From the NCBI RefSeq assembly GCF_900100275.1, contig NZ_FNET01000002.1:248001-312000 (forward strand): a stretch of DNA of 64,000 nucleotides, in the 5' to 3' direction. This DNA is from Lentzea albidocapillata subsp. violacea (GTDB lineage Bacteria; Actinomycetota; Actinomycetes; Mycobacteriales; Pseudonocardiaceae). A program made the translations under genes and the position numbers. Shown here piece after piece: positions 32,163 through 42,359 of the stretch. The notes below the pieces were generated by a model that made no database searches, was not told the DNA's origin, and was given only the letters and a program-made list of their open reading frames with translations. Every line of letters begins with the position of its first letter. Position 1 is the stretch's first letter.

Positions 32163-33016
32163 GCCCGGCCCCTCAGTTCCGCGATGCGGTTCTCGACGTC
32201 CCGCCGCGCGAGGGCGTACTCCTCGTCGTCCGGCACCCTGTGGTGCCAGCGGATGTCGTGCTCCATGTACGAGATGCCGCTGCCCTTGACGGTGTCCGCC
32301 AGCACCATGGTCGGGCGGCCCGGCACCGTCGGCGCCGAGGACAGGGCGTGCTCGATCTGGACCAGGTCATGCCCGTCGATCTCGTGCACGGTCCAGCCGA
32401 AGGCGGCGAACTTCTCCGCCAGCGGCTCGGAGTTCATGATCTCCGCGGTCGAACCCGCGATCTGGTGGCGGTTGCGGTCGACGATCGCCACCAGGTTGCC
32501 GAGGCGGTAGTGACCTGCGGACATCGCGGCCTCCCACACCGAACCCTCCGCGAGCTCGCCGTCGCCCAGGAGCACGAACACGCGGTAGCCGAGCCCGTTC
32601 TGCCGCCCCGCGATCGCCATGCCGACGCCGACGGACAACCCGTGCCCCAGCGCGCCCGTGGAGTGCTCGATCCCGGGCACGGAGCCGGTGGCGTGGCCGA
32701 CCAGGTTCGTGCCGAACCTCAGGTAGGTGCCGAGCAGCGCGCGGTCGAGCAGCCCCGCGCCCGCGAGGACCACGTAGAGCGCCTCCACCGCGTGCCCCTT
32801 GCTCTGCACGTACCGGTCCCGTTCCGGGTGCCGCAGGGTCTCCGGCGAGATGCGCAACACGCGTTCGTACAACACGGTCAGAATGTCCAAACAGGACAGA
32901 CTGCCCGCCGTGTGCCCGCCACCCGCCGAGCGGATCAGGTCGATGACGTCCAGCCGGTACTCCGCGGCCCGGACCGCGAGATCGACGCCGGCCGGCTCGT
33001 CGTCGCAGGTGGTCAT
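32159..33016 (-). CDS. Transketolase, N-terminal subunit, 285 aa
   Basis: Thiamine-diphosphate binding half of a split transketolase: SAGGGHTAGSLSCLDIL, then GALGHGLSVGVGMAIAG, and FVLLGDGELAEGSVWEAAMS, the GDG...N-type ThDP motif (here completed by VAIVDRNRHQIAG). IRWHHRVP near the end matches the family. First of three minus-strand genes (with the C-terminal subunit and a GT9). Start ATG 33016 has GGGGGGAG upstream. Confidence 0.87.
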   Translation of the reverse strand: MTTCDDEPAGVDLAVRAAEYRLDVIDLIRSAGGGHTAGSLSCLDILTVLYERVLRISPETLRHPERDRYVQSKGHAVEALYVVLAGAGLLDRALLGTYLRFGTNLVGHATGSVPGIEHSTGALGHGLSVGVGMAIAGRQNGLGYRVFVLLGDGELAEGSVWEAAMSAGHYRLGNLVAIVDRNRHQIAGSTAEIMNSEPLAEKFAAFGWTVHEIDGHDLVQIEHALSSAPTVPGRPTMVLADTVKGSGISYMEHDIRWHHRVPDDEEYALARRDVENRIAELRGRA

Positions 33017-33181
33017 GGCACTCCCCCCAGAGTTGCAAACAGGACGAGGCTACCGGATCCCGCCACCGCACAGCTTCAGTCCTTTGTGGATTGTCGTGGA
33101 ACGCTTCCAACGACTACTGATGCCGGCAGGACCACGCCCACCCAACGCGGTGGCGCCGTCCGCAGTAGGATCTGACGCATC

Positions 33182-33628
33182 ATGAGCCAGCGCATGAACG
33201 ACCCCGCAGGCAGTGGCGGCGCCGCCATCAACGACCCGCTCCTGACCACCCCGACAGCCAGACTGATGGCACTGGCGATGGGCACGAACATCCGCGTGTT
33301 CGAGGTGCCGGTGGCACACAGCGTGGGCCTCGCGGGCCTGGTCGGCATCGGCACCGACGAGAACGACGAGCCGCTGTGCAAGATCGGGCTCACCGACGAC
33401 CTGGACGACGACCTGCGCGCCGACGTGCTCGCGTTCGGTATCGCGGTGCTCGTCGGCACGCCGGAGATTCTCGGGAACAGCCCGGACGGCGTCCTCGGCA
33501 TCAGCAGGCAGCGGCTTCCTCAGGCCGACAACGGCCCCGGCAACCTGGCCTGGCACATGTTGCAGACGTGCGGGCGCGAGTCGCCGTCGACGACGTTCCG
33601 GCTGATGATCATCCAGCCCGAGGAGTAG
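33182..33628 (+). CDS. Hypothetical protein, 148 aa
   Basis: Soluble alpha/beta protein with LMALAMGTNIRVFEVPVAHS, VGIGTDENDEPLCKIGLTDD, and a C-terminal FRLMIIQPEE. I recognise no family. Two or three ATG codons near the start (33182, 33194) are possible; TAGGAT at 33166-33171 could be a -10 element just upstream. It is divergent from the transketolase genes across 165 bases. Confidence 0.55.
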   Translation: MSQRMNDPAGSGGAAINDPLLTTPTARLMALAMGTNIRVFEVPVAHSVGLAGLVGIGTDENDEPLCKIGLTDDLDDDLRADVLAFGIAVLVGTPEILGNSPDGVLGISRQRLPQADNGPGNLAWHMLQTCGRESPSTTFRLMIIQPEE

Positions 33629-33737
33629 CTCAGGACCACACGATCGGGTGGGTTCGGACAGCTTTCCCGACCGGGACCGATGAGTTGGCGCGGCCGCCGC
33701 AGTCCAACCATCGACCCAGGAACGGAAGGAAGCCCCC

Positions 33738-34384
33738 ATGACCCAGCTGGTGAAGGTCCAGAACTTCGTCGTGTCGAGTGACGGGTTCGGTGCCGGCGAG
33801 GACCAGAGCCTCGAAAGGCCGTTCGGCCACGCCGATCCCGGCACACCATGTTCGCGTGGGCAGGCGCCACCGCGAGCTGGCCCAACCGCACCGATCCCGG
33901 CGGCAGCCGTGGCCTCGACGACTACCTCACCCGCGACTTCGGGCACAACATCGGTGCGGAGATCATGGGCGCCAACAAGTTCAGCCCGCACCGCGGGCCG
34001 TGGCAGAACCACGACTGGCAGGGCTGGTGGGGTGACGAGCCGCCGTTCCACACCCCGGTCTTCGTGCTGACCCACCACGAGCGGCCGTCGTTCACCCTGT
34101 CCGACACGACGTTCCACTTCGTGAGCGGAGACCCGGCCGACGTGCTCACCCTCGCGAAAGAGGCCGCACAGGGCAAGGACGTCCGGATCGGCGGCGGCGC
34201 CACGACGGTGCGGGCGTTCCTCGACGCCGACCTCGTCGACACCCTGCACGTCGCGGTGTCCCCGGTCGAACTCGGGCACGGCGTGCCGCTGTGGAAGTCG
34301 CGCGACGAACTGCTCGACCGGTTCCACCTCGACGTCGTGCCCAGCCCGAGCGGAGTGACCCACCACCTGTTCTGGCGGAAGTGA
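33738..34384 (+). pseudogene. Dihydrofolate reductase-like (RibD C-terminal) gene with a 2-base frameshift
   Basis: ATG at 33738 has a good GGAAGGAAG site and begins MTQLVKVQNFVVSSDGFGAG. After HADPG the frame runs into nonsense. A second frame from 33848 continues MFAWAGATASWPNRTDPGG through DVRIGGGATTVRAFLDADLV to a normal C-terminus (LFWRK). The join is at GGCACACCATG: removing one AC (33843-33846) restores a 214-residue dihydrofolate reductase-family protein. A recent dinucleotide duplication or a sequence error is the cause; the rest is uneroded. Confidence 0.8.
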
Positions 34385-36052
<1,668 letters not shown>

Positions 36053-36067
36053 CGCCGGTTCGGGATG

Positions 36068-36102
36068 CCGGCACGGGCCCCACGCGAGCGGGCCCGTGCC
36101 GG
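36068..36102 (+). terminator. Rho-independent-type hairpin after the xylanase
   Basis: CCGGCACGGGCCC (36068-36080) pairs perfectly with GGGCCCGTGCCGG (36090-36102) around a 9-base loop, 16 bases after the xylanase stop. No U-run follows, as is usual in high-GC actinobacteria. Confidence 0.8.
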
Positions 36103-36143
36103 ACGGAAGATCACGTTCACCGCGCCTGCGGCATGATCTGACC

Positions 36144-36815
36144 ATGCGCAGCTCACTGTTCAACCACGAAGAGCGGTCCGTCGAGCCCGGAAGCTTCCAA
36201 CTGCAGAACGAACGCATGCTCAAGGTGGACCTCACCGGCAGCGGCGGGTTCTTCTTCGCCAAGCAGGGTTCGATGGTCGCCTACCAGGGTGACGTCGACT
36301 TCGCCTACGAAGGCGCCGGCGGTCTCGGCAAGCTGTTCAAGAAGGCCTTCACCGGTGAGGGCATGTCGCTGATGAAGGTGTCGGGCAGTGGCGACGTCTT
36401 CCTCGCGCAGGACGCCGACGAGATCTTCGTGCTGTACCTGGAGAACGAGGGCGTCACGGTCAACGGCAAGAACGTGCTCGCCTTCGACAGCACGCTCAAG
36501 TGGGACATCAACCGCACCGAAGGCGCGTCGATGCTCAGCGGCGGCCTGTTCAACACGACGTTCACGGGCACCGGCGCGCTGGCCATCACCGCCTACGGCA
36601 CCCCGGTCGTGCTGAACGTGGACCAGCCGACGTTCGTCGACATGCAGTCCGCCGTCCTGTGGTCCACCTCGCTGCAGTCCTCGATCCGCAAGACGGCCAA
36701 GCTCGGTGCCGTCATCGGCCGCGGCTCCGGCGAGGCGTACCAGCTCGCGTTGACGGGTCAGGGCATCGTCGTGGTGCAGGCGTCGGAGGGCCACCCCGTA
36801 CCGACCGCGCAGTGA
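36144..36815 (+). CDS. AIM24 family protein, 223 aa
   Basis: A beta-helical or beta-sandwich protein typical of the AIM24/TRAP-like fold: LKVDLTGSGGFFFAKQGSMV, GDVFLAQDADEIFVLYLEN, and SGGLFNTTFTGTGALAITAY. Length is normal. Bacterial members have no settled function; yeast AIM24 is mitochondrial. ATG 36144 is the start that precedes the conserved LQNERMLKVDL segment. It is convergent with the WYL gene and separated from it by a hairpin. Confidence 0.85.
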   Translation: MRSSLFNHEERSVEPGSFQLQNERMLKVDLTGSGGFFFAKQGSMVAYQGDVDFAYEGAGGLGKLFKKAFTGEGMSLMKVSGSGDVFLAQDADEIFVLYLENEGVTVNGKNVLAFDSTLKWDINRTEGASMLSGGLFNTTFTGTGALAITAYGTPVVLNVDQPTFVDMQSAVLWSTSLQSSIRKTAKLGAVIGRGSGEAYQLALTGQGIVVVQASEGHPVPTAQ

Positions 36816-36828
36816 CGCTTGGGTGAAC

Positions 36829-36854
36829 GCAGCCGAGGACCACTCCTCGGCTGC
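36829..36854. terminator. Bidirectional hairpin between AIM24 and WYL genes
   Basis: GCAGCCGAGGA (36829-36839) and TCCTCGGCTGC (36844-36854) form an 11-bp perfect stem with a 4-base loop. It lies between two convergent genes and can serve both. Confidence 0.8.
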
Positions 36855-36863
36855 GGCCCCCGG

Positions 36864-37832
36864 TCAGCCGGCCGCCCGCGCCGCGCGCCCGGCCAGTTCG
36901 GCGAAGGCGTCACGCAGCTCCGGCGGCCCGACGACCTCGATCTCGGCGTCGAAGCGCGCCAGCAGGGCGGCGAGCCCGGCCCAGGACCAGGAGCCGGCGA
37001 TCAGTCTCGTCCTGCCCGGCGCCACCTCCTCGGCCGTGCCGTCTCCGGCGAACAGCGCCACCTCGGCCATCGGAAGACCGAGAACGACCTCGCCCTGACA
37101 AGGCCAGGCGTCGGCGCCGCCCTTGAAGCGGGCTGCCAGGAACGCCGCGACATCCCCGCCGGGCACCTCGCGCCGGGTGAATCGGGGACCGGTGGGAACG
37201 CGGAGCGTCATCCGGTCCACGCGGTAGGTGCGCCAGTCCTGCCGTTCGTCGCTCCACCCCAGGAGGTACCAGCGACCGCTGCGGACGACGAGGTGATGCG
37301 GCTGCACGCGGCGAGGAGGTTGCGTGTCGTCCGGGCGGCCCGGCGAGTGGTAGTCGAACCTCAGTTCCTCACGGTTGCGGATGGTGCTGCTCAAGGTGAG
37401 CAGGACCTCGGTGTCCACCTGGGGAGCCGTTGCACCGGCCGCGGTGATCTCCAGGGCGTCGACGCGGCGGCGCAGCCGGGACGGCATCACCTGGCGCACC
37501 GTCACCAGGGCCCGTGCGGCGGCTTCCTCGATGCCGGCGCCCGCGCTCACGGCGATCCGCAGCGCCACGGCGAGCGCGATCGCCTGCTCCTCGTCGAACA
37601 ACATGGGCGGCATCCGACTGCCGGCTTCGAGCCGATAACCGCCGTCGGGTCCCTTGACCGCATGCACGACGTAACCGAGCTCGCGCAGTCTGTCGACGTC
37701 ACGGCGCACCGTCCGTTCGCTGACGGCCAGGCGCTCGGCGAGCAGGCCTCCCGGCCAGTCGCGGCGTGCCTGCAGCATCGACAGCAGCGCCAGCAGACGC
37801 GCGGAGGTGGTCGTCGAGGAAGCCGTCGGCAT
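36864..37832 (-). CDS. WYL-domain transcriptional regulator, 322 aa
   Basis: The N-terminal winged helix (RLLALLSMLQARRDWPGGLL, AVSERTVRRDVDRLRELGYV) is of the DeoR-like HTH_11 type. The WYL domain covers 145-225 (PHHLVVRSGRWYLLGWSDER) and a WCX-type extension covers the rest. WYL proteins bind single-stranded nucleic acid or small ligands and regulate nearby genes. It is divergent from the VOC gene at 37946 with a 113-base gap, and that gene is its likely target; such pairs are frequent in actinobacteria. Confidence 0.88.
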   Translation of the reverse strand: MPTASSTTTSARLLALLSMLQARRDWPGGLLAERLAVSERTVRRDVDRLRELGYVVHAVKGPDGGYRLEAGSRMPPMLFDEEQAIALAVALRIAVSAGAGIEEAAARALVTVRQVMPSRLRRRVDALEITAAGATAPQVDTEVLLTLSSTIRNREELRFDYHSPGRPDDTQPPRRVQPHHLVVRSGRWYLLGWSDERQDWRTYRVDRMTLRVPTGPRFTRREVPGGDVAAFLAARFKGGADAWPCQGEVVLGLPMAEVALFAGDGTAEEVAPGRTRLIAGSWSWAGLAALLARFDAEIEVVGPPELRDAFAELAGRAARAAG

Positions 37833-37945
37833 GGTTCTCAGTCTGGCAGGAGAAGCGGACGTTCCCTGTCCGCTACCGCTGACATCGTGGTTCTTGTCGC
37901 CGGAGACCTCCGGCGGCGGGAACCACTCGTGAAGGACCGGACACC

Positions 37946-38404
37946 ATGTCGCTCAGCGCAGTCACCCACCTCAACTTCCGCGGCCAGGCCAGGGAGGCTC
38001 TGGAGTTCTACCGGTCGGTGTTCGGCGGACAGGCCACCATCGCCACCTACGCCGACTTCGACATGCCCGCCGACCTGCCCGGCGCCCAGAACGTGGTCTT
38101 CGGCCAGGTCGTCGCCGACAACGGCTTCCGCGTCATGGCCTACGACGTGCCCGGCGAGACCGTCCCGTTCGTCCAGGGCGAGCCCACCACCCACCGGGCG
38201 AACGGCACGACGATCACCACGGAGCCGTTCTTCGTCTCCGTGAGCGGCGAGTCCGTCGAGGAGGTCGCCACCCTCTGGAAGGGCCTCGCCGACGGCGCCG
38301 CGGTGGTCGAGGAGTTCGGCCCCGCGCCGTGGGCGCCGGCCTTCGGCATGCTCACCGACCGGTTCGGCGTGACGTGGATCCTGGACGTCCGAGCGCAGGC
38401 CTAG
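37946..38404 (+). CDS. VOC family protein (PhnB-like), 152 aa
   Basis: Starts [20 protein letters not shown] and shows [13 protein letters not shown], with [20 protein letters not shown] and [15 protein letters not shown] at the end, the PhnB/glyoxalase-like pattern. Enzyme function is not fixed in this group. The stop codon overlaps the stop of the kinase gene on the other strand. Likely controlled by the divergent WYL regulator. Confidence 0.88.
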   Translation: MSLSAVTHLNFRGQAREALEFYRSVFGGQATIATYADFDMPADLPGAQNVVFGQVVADNGFRVMAYDVPGETVPFVQGEPTTHRANGTTITTEPFFVSVSGESVEEVATLWKGLADGAAVVEEFGPAPWAPAFGMLTDRFGVTWILDVRAQA

Positions 38405-40203
38405 AGCACCGTCAGGATCTGGTGGTTCCACCACAGGTCGAGCTTGTCGAGGGTGTCGACGTCGCCCGGCTTCTTCAGCGTGCCGATGGTGAGTTTCCTG
38501 GTGTCGACCCACCAGACCTGGGCGTTGCCACCGTCGAGGAAACAGGTGGTGAACTCGTTCGGCAGCGGGCCGGAGGTGTCGCGGTAGTAGAGCGCGTAGT
38601 GGATGGGGTCGGACTTGGGCCGGCATCCACCGCGCTCGTCCATCCGCGGAATGCCCCGGCTCGTCACCAGGTCCTGGAAGAACTCGTTCTGCCGGGCCTG
38701 GTCGGCGAACAGCCGGAACTCGGCCTCGGCCGGCGGCGGGGCCCACGGGTCATCGACGGTCACGGTGGTGCAGCGGGCGGTGGCGACCGTGCCCTTGTCG
38801 GCGGCGATGGGCACGCAGGACTTGGCGGTCTGGTAGACGGCCGGGAGGGCGGCCAGCAGCGCGTCGTCCTGCGGCGTCCGCGTCGGGGTGGCGCTCGTGG
38901 TCGTGGTGGTCGTGCTGGTGGTGGTCGTGCGGGCCGGGGTGCTGCTGGACGTGCCGGACCCGAGCGTCCTGTCACCGTTCCCGATGATCAGTACGGTCGC
39001 GACGATTGCCGCCACGACCGCGAGCACTCCGCCGGCGAGGGCGATCCGCTTGGCGGGGGACGCGGGACCGGACTGGGCGCGGGTCGGTGGGTACGGCAGT
39101 GGCGGCGTGACCTGCTGGGGGCCGGTCGCGACGCGCTGAACCGGCGCGACGGGCTGCGGCGGCTGGGAGAAGTGCGGGCGGCCGTGCGGGACCGGCGCGA
39201 CGGGTTGCTGCCAGCCGATCGGGGGTGCGGCGTGGCCGCCCGGTGGGGTCGGAGGGGTGGGCTGTCCCGCGGGCGGGGTCGCGCCCGCCGGCCTGAGTTG
39301 TCCCGCGGGTGGTGTCGCGGGCGGGGTCGCGCCCGCCAGCCCGAGTTGTCCCACGGGTGGTGTCGCGGGTGGTATCGCGCCCCCAGGTGCGGCCAGCGCC
39401 TCTGCTGCCGCCCGCGCGAACGCCCCCGCCGTGGCGTAGCGGTCGGCCGGGTTCTTGGCCATGCCCTTCGCGATGACGACGTCCAGCGCCGCCGGGACCT
39501 CCGGGTTCAGCGGGGACGCCTTGGGCGGTGCCTCGTTGAGGTGCGCCCAGATCTGGGCGGCGGTGCCGTCGGCGCTGAACGGCCGGCGGCTCGTCAGGCA
39601 GGCGAACAGGACGCACGCCAGGGCGTACACGTCCGCGCGGCCGTCCACCGGGCCGCTCTCGAAGCGTTCCGGGGCCATGTAGTCGAGGGTGCCGACCACG
39701 GAGCCGGACGCCGTCAGGCTCGTGGCGGCCGGTGAGACGCTGCGGGCGATGCCGAAGTCCACCAGGTACACGAAGTCGCCGGGGGTCACGAGGACGTTCG
39801 ACGGCTTCACGTCGCGGTGCACGAGGCCGTCTGCGTGGGAGGCGTCCAAGGCGCTCGCCACCTGGTCGACGATGCGCACGGCCCGTGCCGGTTCGACGGT
39901 CCCCTCGCGGATGACGTCCGCCAGGTCGGCGCCCTCCACCAGCCGCATGTCCAGGTAGAGGCGGTCGTCGATCTCGCCGTAGGCGTGGATGGGGATGACG
40001 TGCGGTTCGCGCAGCCGGGCGACGATCTGCGCCTCGCGGCGGAAGCGGGCGCGGTAGTCCTCGTCGTCGTGGTAACCGGGCGACAGCCTCTTGAGCGCCA
40101 CGAACCGGTCATGCGCCGTGTCGTAGGCCCGGTGCACCTCGCCCATCCCGCCGCGACCGAGCAGTTGCTCGATCCGGTACGGCCCGAACGTCTCTTCCGT
40201 CAT
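38401..40203 (-). CDS. Membrane Ser/Thr protein kinase, 600 aa
   Basis: The kinase domain spans 8-270: [11 protein letters not shown] loop, Lys38 in VALKRL, catalytic Asp131 in [13 protein letters not shown] at 149-151, and the APE-like APER near 177. A Pro-rich linker (275-385) contains degenerate repeats of ATPPAGQL type. One membrane span lies at 387-408, then a Ser/Thr-rich stalk (418-443), then a 155-residue extracellular domain with four cysteines (SCVPIA, ARCTTV, GGCRPK, TTCFLD). That domain is not a PASTA array and I do not know its ligand. It is convergent with the VOC gene. Confidence 0.9.
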   Translation of the reverse strand: MTEETFGPYRIEQLLGRGGMGEVHRAYDTAHDRFVALKRLSPGYHDDEDYRARFRREAQIVARLREPHVIPIHAYGEIDDRLYLDMRLVEGADLADVIREGTVEPARAVRIVDQVASALDASHADGLVHRDVKPSNVLVTPGDFVYLVDFGIARSVSPAATSLTASGSVVGTLDYMAPERFESGPVDGRADVYALACVLFACLTSRRPFSADGTAAQIWAHLNEAPPKASPLNPEVPAALDVVIAKGMAKNPADRYATAGAFARAAAEALAAPGGAIPPATPPVGQLGLAGATPPATPPAGQLRPAGATPPAGQPTPPTPPGGHAAPPIGWQQPVAPVPHGRPHFSQPPQPVAPVQRVATGPQQVTPPLPYPPTRAQSGPASPAKRIALAGGVLAVVAAIVATVLIIGNGDRTLGSGTSSSTPARTTTTSTTTTTTSATPTRTPQDDALLAALPAVYQTAKSCVPIAADKGTVATARCTTVTVDDPWAPPPAEAEFRLFADQARQNEFFQDLVTSRGIPRMDERGGCRPKSDPIHYALYYRDTSGPLPNEFTTCFLDGGNAQVWWVDTRKLTIGTLKKPGDVDTLDKLDLWWNHQILTVL

Positions 40204-40326
40204 GGTCCTCGTGTCCCGAGCGTCGCGTCCGTCCGAGTCGACGCGCGCCGGCCGCCGCGCGTTCCACCGGACGGCAGCCTACAAATCAGCGGGCCGGCCG
40301 GTTCGCGGAGGACCACGACCGGATCA

Positions 40327-40761
40327 TCACCGGACGGGAAGCGGCAGGACGCGCGACAGCACGGGCACCGTGGCGGCGGCGACGACGGTGTGCATCGCGA
40401 TCAGCGCGACCGAGTTCGCCACGGCGGCGCCTCCCGCGAGAATGCCGAGGTCCGGAATCCACGAGAGCACGACGACAACGGGCACGAGGACACGCAGCAC
40501 CCGCCGCGGGTCACCGGCGGAACGGCGCACGAGGTACCAGCCGAGCGTGCCGAGCAGGATCCCGATCACCGTGGCGGGCGCGTACTCGGCGAGGGCCAGG
40601 CCCATGCGTTCGGTGCCTGCCGGGACGAACCTGCCCGCGACCAGGGCGATCAGGGCGTTGACCGCGATCGAGATCACAGCGGACCCCAGAAGGCCGACGA
40701 CGACCTCCCCGGCGCTGGGCGCGAGAACTGAGGAGCGAGTCGGGAAGCTGGTGTCGGCCAT
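40327..40761 (-). CDS. DUF6069 family membrane protein, 144 aa
   Basis: Four hydrophobic segments: residues 19-41 (VVVGLLGSAVISIAVNALIA), 58-76, 90-107 and 110-130. RRSAGDPRRVLRVLVPVVVV and SWIPDLGILAGG match DUF6069. Function unknown. Divergent from the TetR gene, with a palindromic operator overlapping its promoter, so it is the likely TetR target. ATG 40761 is the start that gives a clean N-terminus. Confidence 0.78.
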   Translation of the reverse strand: MADTSFPTRSSVLAPSAGEVVVGLLGSAVISIAVNALIALVAGRFVPAGTERMGLALAEYAPATVIGILLGTLGWYLVRRSAGDPRRVLRVLVPVVVVLSWIPDLGILAGGAAVANSVALIAMHTVVAAATVPVLSRVLPLPVR

Positions 40762-40786
40762 GAGCCCTGTCCTTCGGTAGGCTGAA

Positions 40787-40806
40787 TTGCAAGCGAGCAC
40801 TTGCAA
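40787..40806. promoter_or_regulatory. TetR operator, left copy
   Basis: TTGCAAG at 40787-40793 and CTTGCAA at 40800-40806 form a perfect inverted repeat. The core TGCAAG-n6-CTTGCA is identical in half-sites and spacing to the right copy. It lies just upstream of the DUF6069 start. Confidence 0.8.
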
Positions 40807-40832
40807 AACAAGGTAGCCATCCGGCCACGCTG

Positions 40833-40852
40833 ATGCAAGTGCACACTTGCAT
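40833..40852. promoter_or_regulatory. TetR operator, right copy
   Basis: ATGCAAGTGCACACTTGCAT is a 20-base palindrome with a 2-base asymmetric centre, 16 bases before the TetR start at 40869. Its position suggests autorepression. Confidence 0.82.
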
Positions 40853-40868
40853 ACATCGAGGAGGACGC

Positions 40869-41432
40869 GTGGCCGGCCGGGTGACCGACGAGACGGTGTT
40901 CGACGCGGCGCTGGAGGTGATCGCCGAACAGGGGTACGAACGGGCGACCACCCGCGCGATCGCCGACGCCGCCGGGATCAACGAGGCGACGCTGTTCCGC
41001 CGGTTCACCTCCAAGCAGAACCTGCTGCGGCTGGCCGTGCGCGGCAACTTCAAGGGGTTCGCGCTCGACCTCGACGCTCCAGGCGACGACGTGAACGCCG
41101 ACCTGGTCACGATCGTGAGCTACTACGCCCGGCTCTACGAGACGCGCGGCGGAGTCGTGCTCACCCTGATGCGGGAGGCGAAGTTCAGTCCCGAGGTGGC
41201 CGCGGTCCTCGCCGAACCGGAGACGCTGCTGGAGCGGGTGGACGCGGTGATCCTGCACCACCAGCGACGCGGCGCTCTCGTCGTGGAGCCGCCGCGGCAC
41301 ACGTTCTTCGCACTGGTCGGCCCGGTGATGATGCGGTCCATCGCGCGCCGGGTCGACCAGCGGGCCACCCAGGCGCCCGCTGATCCCCAGACCGTCGTGC
41401 GCCGGTTCCTCGACGGGCACCGGCCGGACTAG
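40869..41432 (+). CDS. TetR family transcriptional regulator, 187 aa
   Basis: VFDAALEVIAEQGYERATTR then IADAAGINEATLFRRFTSKQ is the N-terminal TetR helix-turn-helix; the rest is the helical ligand domain. GTG 40869 has GAGGAGGA upstream; an ATG at 40833 lies inside the operator palindrome and is unlikely. It should bind the two TGCAAG...CTTGCA sites in the divergent gap, controlling the DUF6069 gene and itself. Confidence 0.9.
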   Translation: MAGRVTDETVFDAALEVIAEQGYERATTRAIADAAGINEATLFRRFTSKQNLLRLAVRGNFKGFALDLDAPGDDVNADLVTIVSYYARLYETRGGVVLTLMREAKFSPEVAAVLAEPETLLERVDAVILHHQRRGALVVEPPRHTFFALVGPVMMRSIARRVDQRATQAPADPQTVVRRFLDGHRPD

Positions 41433-41582
41433 GGTCCTTTGTGGACAGTAGCGGCGTTTGTCCCCACGGCCGTTCGGGTGGTTTCTCCTCGCCGCACTCG
41501 AAGTTCATTTGGTTGCTCATTGACAGACCCGGCGAAAACTCGACACGCTGCACCTCCCTGTGATCGAAAGGTGCCGCTTGTC

Positions 41583-42320
41583 ATGAAACTCCGTTTCGTC
41601 TTACCGGTCCTCGCCCTACTCTCCGCCGTGGTCGTCACCCCTGCCGCAGCGGCGGAGGCGGACCCCGTGACGGCCGCCGACGCCTGTTACACCTGGGGAC
41701 GCACCCTCTCGCAGGGAGCGTCGGGCGAGGACGTGCGTCAGCTGCAGATCCGAGTGGCCGGCTATCCCGGCTACGGCGGTGTGCTGGGCCTCGACGGGCA
41801 GTTCGGGCCCGCCACCAAGGCGGCGGTGACCCGGTTCCAGCAGGCCTACGGCCTCGGCGCCGACGGCATCGCCGGGTCAGCCACGTTCTCGAAGCTCTAC
41901 GCGTTGCAGGACAACGACTGCACGCCCGTCAACTTCTCCTACGACGAGCTGAACAACTGCAACTCCGACTGGTCGGGCGGCAAGGTCTCGGCGGCGACCG
42001 CGCGCGCCAACGCGCTGGTGTCCATGTGGAAGCTGCAGGCGATGCGGCACGCCATGGGAGACAGGCCGATCGACGTCAACGGCGGCTTCCGCAGCGTCTC
42101 GTGCAACAACGCCGTCGGCGGCTCGACCGGAAGCCGGCACCTCTACGGCGACGCCGTCGACCTGGGCGCCGGGCCGCAGGGCTTCTGCGCACTGGCCAGG
42201 CAGGCCCGCAACCACGGCTTCAGCGAAATCCTCGGCCCGGGCTACACCGGCCACAACGACCACGTGCACGTCGCCCACAGGTCCAGCCGCTTCTGGTCCG
42301 CACCGAGCTGCGGCATCTAG
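41583..42320 (+). CDS. Secreted zinc D-Ala-D-Ala carboxypeptidase, 245 aa
   Basis: A signal peptide covers residues 1-24 (LRFVLPVLALLSAVVVTPAA). A peptidoglycan-binding domain 1 follows (SGEDVRQLQIRVAGYPGYGG, FGPATKAAVTRFQQAYGLGA). The M15A peptidase core contains SRHLYGDAVDLG and HNDHVHVAH, which supply the zinc-binding His, Asp and His residues. It resembles the Streptomyces albus G enzyme. It would trim peptide stems in the wall. ATG 41583 fits the signal peptide. A perfect hairpin follows the stop. Confidence 0.9.
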   Translation: MKLRFVLPVLALLSAVVVTPAAAAEADPVTAADACYTWGRTLSQGASGEDVRQLQIRVAGYPGYGGVLGLDGQFGPATKAAVTRFQQAYGLGADGIAGSATFSKLYALQDNDCTPVNFSYDELNNCNSDWSGGKVSAATARANALVSMWKLQAMRHAMGDRPIDVNGGFRSVSCNNAVGGSTGSRHLYGDAVDLGAGPQGFCALARQARNHGFSEILGPGYTGHNDHVHVAHRSSRFWSAPSCGI

Positions 42321-42331
42321 CCACCTTCGAC

Positions 42332-42359
42332 ACGACGGCTCCCACGCGGGAGCCGTCGT
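42332..42359. terminator. Hairpin terminator after the carboxypeptidase gene
   Basis: ACGACGGCTCCC (42332-42343) and GGGAGCCGTCGT (42348-42359) make a perfect 12-bp stem with a 4-base loop. It lies between convergent genes and abuts the stop of the HTH gene at 42360. Confidence 0.85.

Noticed and set aside
40833-40868. TetR start at ATG 40833
   Set aside because: This ATG is part of the operator palindrome; GTG 40869 has a good ribosome site and gives the normal TetR N-terminus.
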